From Cyanobacteria bacterium T3Sed10_344R1 (GTDB lineage: Bacteria > Cyanobacteriota > Cyanobacteriia > Phormidesmidales > Phormidesmidaceae): 8,507 nt of DNA. The notes under the pieces are model-generated. The model ran no database searches. It was given only the letters and a program-made list of their open reading frames with translations, and was not told the origin of the DNA. Both the position numbers and the translations under genes were made by a program. Shown piece after piece: positions 6,831 through 8,507 of the stretch (position 1 is its first letter; each line of letters opens with the position of its first letter). The stretch covers positions 1 through 8,507 of the forward strand of contig PXDR01000275.1 of assembly GCA_003566335.1 (NCBI GenBank), written 5' to 3'.

Positions 6831-7394
6831 ATGAAGCTCGATATTGACAACGCCCAGAGCGAGTCTGTGCGGATTGAAATTCTGCCGCTCATCGACGTTA
6901 TTTTCTGCATTCTCACCTTTTTCATCCTGGCGGCAGTTGGGCTCACCCGTCAGCAAGCGATCAACCTTGACCTGCCGGGGGCCAATACTGGGGCAGCCCT
7001 GAGCCCAGAAAGCCCTCAAGCCCGCGACCAGCGACTCTACGTCAGCGTTGATGCCTCGGGCCAAACCTATCTGGATCAACAGCCGGTGGATCTGGCCCTG
7101 CTGACTGACGTGCTGGTACAGCACCGCGAGTTTTCGCCAGACGGCTTGATTGTGCTCTACGCCTCCCGCAATGCCCGCTATGAAAGCGTGGTACAGGTGC
7201 TCGACCTGCTGCGGGAAGTCGGCGGCGACCGGGTGGCCTTAGCCACTTTGCCCGGTACCCAGGAAGCTGAACCTGGCGAAGAACCCGATTTCCCCACCAG
7301 CGAAGACGAGTTTAATGACCTGTTCAATCAAGGGACCGACAACTTCCCTGACCTGAACGCCCCTGCCCCCGAGCTAGTTCCCTTCCCTGATTAA
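6831..7394 (+). CDS. exbD: ExbD/TolR-family biopolymer transport protein
   Basis: ExbD is the single-span partner of ExbB; its periplasmic domain transmits the energy. The 187 residues begin with a short cytoplasmic part. One membrane segment follows, about 18-37 (LPLIDVIFCILTFFILAAVG), carrying the essential proton-accepting Asp22 in the LPLIDVIF motif. The periplasmic domain, about 45-142, matches the family (LYVSVDASGQTYLDQQPVDL, then GLIVLYASRNARYESVVQVLDLLREVG). The last 45 or so residues are very acidic and proline-rich (EPGEEPDFPTSEDEFNDLF to ELVPFPD), making it longer than the usual 140-residue ExbD. It forms a pair with the gene before it and is the last gene of the rightward block. 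The ATG at 6831 gives the typical MKLD start; no strong Shine-Dalgarno sequence is seen. Confidence 0.92.
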   Translation: MKLDIDNAQSESVRIEILPLIDVIFCILTFFILAAVGLTRQQAINLDLPGANTGAALSPESPQARDQRLYVSVDASGQTYLDQQPVDLALLTDVLVQHREFSPDGLIVLYASRNARYESVVQVLDLLREVGGDRVALATLPGTQEAEPGEEPDFPTSEDEFNDLFNQGTDNFPDLNAPAPELVPFPD

Positions 7395-7412
7395 GGGCGT
7401 TCCTAATTGAGG

Positions 7413-7578
7413 GCATCAGATTAGGTCAGATCTCTAAGGGGGTCTTAAATTCCTTGCAGACCCTCCTTAATCCCCCCTTGGTAAGGGGGGAAACTCTAGT
7501 CCTCCCCCTTGGCAAGGGGGAGTTAGAGGGGGTAATGCAGGGCGTTCGCATCAAGCCATGACTTGTGTACTTGGCAGC
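7413..7578 (-). mobile_element. MITE-like palindromic element, copy 2 (about 166 bp, inverted relative to copy 1)
   Basis: The reverse complement of this stretch aligns with copy 1 almost end to end. The core (7451-7552 against 1906-2016) is nearly identical apart from five substitutions and a 9-nt deletion between the two hairpins. One end keeps the terminal repeat (TGTGTACTTGGCAGC at 7564-7578, 13 of 15 with copy 1). The other end (7413-7433) is eroded but still shares CAGATCT with copy 1. No target duplication is evident, so this copy looks older. It fills most of the gap between the convergent exbD and dnaE genes. Its GC-rich hairpins could slow polymerase from either side, but there are no T-tracts, so calling it a terminator would be speculative. 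Confidence 0.68.
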
Positions 7579-7607
7579 CCCAGGAGAGAAGGGCTTTGGT
7601 TCAGAAC

Positions 7608-8507
7608 CTAAGCCGGAATCAACGGCTGGGTTTTGGCCCGGAATTCTGCCGCCATCAGGGCTTGCACAGTCACATCCGGATCGTGCACGCGGAACTGCGC
7701 CCCGAGGCGGATAAACTGCCGCCGTTGCTGGGTATCTTGAATCATCGCCACCACCGGCACCCGTGCCCCGTGGGCATCTTGGCCTTGGTTGTCTCGCAGC
7801 ACGTTGCGCAGGCGGTTTTGCAGGGTGATGTCACTGGCCATGGACGGATCTAGCTCCACCATCACTAGGCGCACCGCTTCAATTGGCTCGGCATCTTCAA
7901 TGATGAACTGCACCTGATCATCCCGGCGGTCGGCCTTGCCCCAGACCATCAGCCGAGCATCGACCACAATATGTTCGCCAATCCGCTCGTAGGCGCGGGG
8001 AAATACCACCCCATCCACTTGGCCGGTGAGGTCTTCAACCTGGACAATCGCCATGCGATCGCCCTTTTTCGTCACCACCGGCTTCACCATAGACAGCATG
8101 ACAATGGCGCTGAGCAGGGTGTTGTCCGGCTGTTCGGCCATTTCATTGACGCTAACCGGGGCTAGCACCTTAGCCGGACGCTGAATGGATTTCAGGGGAT
8201 GATCTGAGATGTAGAAGCCCAGCAGCTCTTTTTCCAGCTGCAGTTTTTTCTGGGGTTCAAAATCTGCCACCGGCGACGCTTTCGGCGCAGACTCATAGCT
8301 GCTGGCAGCTCCGTCGCTGTCGGCATTGCCGCTCTCCGGCAGGTCGAACAGGCTGCCCTGACCAATCGCCCGATCTCGCGCTCGCCCCTGAGCCCACTCC
8401 AGCACTAGGTCGAGGTCGTGCATCAGCTGGTTGCGATTAGCCTCTAGCAGGTCAAAAGCCCCAGACTGAATCAGCGCTTCTAGGGCACGCCGGTTGACCG
8501 CCCGCAG
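7608..8507 (-). CDS. dnaE: DNA polymerase III alpha subunit, C-terminal part (5' end outside window)
   Basis: The visible 299 residues are the C-terminal region of the replicative polymerase. The frame is open to the right edge; an internal ATG at 8423 is not the start. Landmarks in order: NRRALEALIQSGAFD (helix-hairpin-helix region), IGQGSLFDLP with a clamp-binding-like QGSLF (bases 8346-8360), a variable linker, then KELLGFYISDHPLKSI. An OB-fold follows at about residues 131-213 (SAIVMLSMVKPVVTKKGDRMAIVQVEDLTG). The end matches the tau-binding C-terminal domain and is intact (stop at 7608-7610). Many cyanobacteria split dnaE into two genes joined by a trans-splicing intein; the split lies upstream of this region, so the window cannot show whether this is intact dnaE or the second half-gene. 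It converges on exbD. Confidence 0.95.
   Translation of the reverse strand: MRAVNRRALEALIQSGAFDLLEANRNQLMHDLDLVLEWAQGRARDRAIGQGSLFDLPESGNADSDGAASSYESAPKASPVADFEPQKKLQLEKELLGFYISDHPLKSIQRPAKVLAPVSVNEMAEQPDNTLLSAIVMLSMVKPVVTKKGDRMAIVQVEDLTGQVDGVVFPRAYERIGEHIVVDARLMVWGKADRRDDQVQFIIEDAEPIEAVRLVMVELDPSMASDITLQNRLRNVLRDNQGQDAHGARVPVVAMIQDTQQRRQFIRLGAQFRVHDPDVTVQALMAAEFRAKTQPLIPA

Larger units (their letters stand above)
120..8062. repeat. HIP1 octamers GCGATCGC, nine scattered sites
   Basis: The highly iterated palindrome of cyanobacteria occurs at 120, 2733, 4894, 5024, 5493, 5586, 5914, 6542 and 8055 (start positions). All lie inside coding regions; five are in lpxB. This density is far above chance and is the best single indicator of the host group. 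Distribution counted by eye, so a site may have been missed. Confidence 0.9.

Noticed and set aside
6516..7124. 202-codon open frame on the minus strand across the exbB-exbD junction
   Set aside because: It is antisense to two well-supported genes, has no recognisable domain, and arises from GC-rich codon bias.
7563..7853. 96-codon plus-strand open frame overlapping the end of dnaE
   Set aside because: It is antisense to the conserved dnaE C-terminus, starts within the MITE-like terminus, and has no ribosome-binding site or recognisable domain.
1..8507. An undescribed defence, toxin or biosynthetic system
   Set aside because: Every substantial gene belongs to a well-known envelope or replication family with intact motifs; there are no hypothetical genes, broken genes or tRNA-linked islands in the window.

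Overview
The window looks like a chromosomal stretch of a cyanobacterium, probably a filamentous, moderately GC-rich lineage (Leptolyngbya- or Nodosilinea-like; the genus is a guess). Two things support this. The octamer GCGATCGC (HIP1, a cyanobacterial signature) occurs at least nine times in 8.5 kb. The gene order bamA/omp85 - lpxC - fabZ - lpxA - lpxB is the conserved cyanobacterial outer-membrane cluster known, for example, from Nostoc.

Layout, left to right. Positions 3-1808 hold the 3' part of an Omp85/BamA gene: three POTRA domains and the complete beta-barrel, with the N-terminus outside the window. A 312-base gap follows, containing a 176-bp palindromic MITE-like element with terminal inverted repeats and an imperfect 8-bp target duplication. 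Then come lpxC (2121-3020), fabZ (3259-3747), lpxA (TTG start, 3941-4768) and lpxB (4770-5954, one base after lpxA). They are followed by an exbB/tolQ-like gene (6038-6784) and an exbD/tolR-like gene (6831-7394). A second, diverged copy of the MITE-like element (7413-7578), in the opposite orientation, separates exbD from the convergent C-terminal part of dnaE (minus strand, 7608-8507, running off the right edge).

How the genes fit together. LpxA, LpxC and LpxB are the first, second and disaccharide-forming steps of lipid A synthesis. FabZ makes the acyl-ACP pool that LpxA draws on, and BamA/Omp85 inserts beta-barrel proteins into the same membrane. ExbB/ExbD is a proton-driven inner-membrane motor that energises outer-membrane processes. 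The block therefore reads as an envelope-biogenesis neighbourhood. All key catalytic residues I could check are present. dnaE is an unrelated housekeeping neighbour.

I found no undescribed enzymatic or defence system. The most interesting signals are non-coding: the inverted pair of MITE-like elements bracketing the lpx-exb block, and evidence that the left copy inserted into the loop of a pre-existing small hairpin. Smaller items are a four-unit tandem repeat in the fabZ-lpxA gap, hairpins in the lpxC-fabZ gap, and a repeated palindrome upstream of and inside lpxA.
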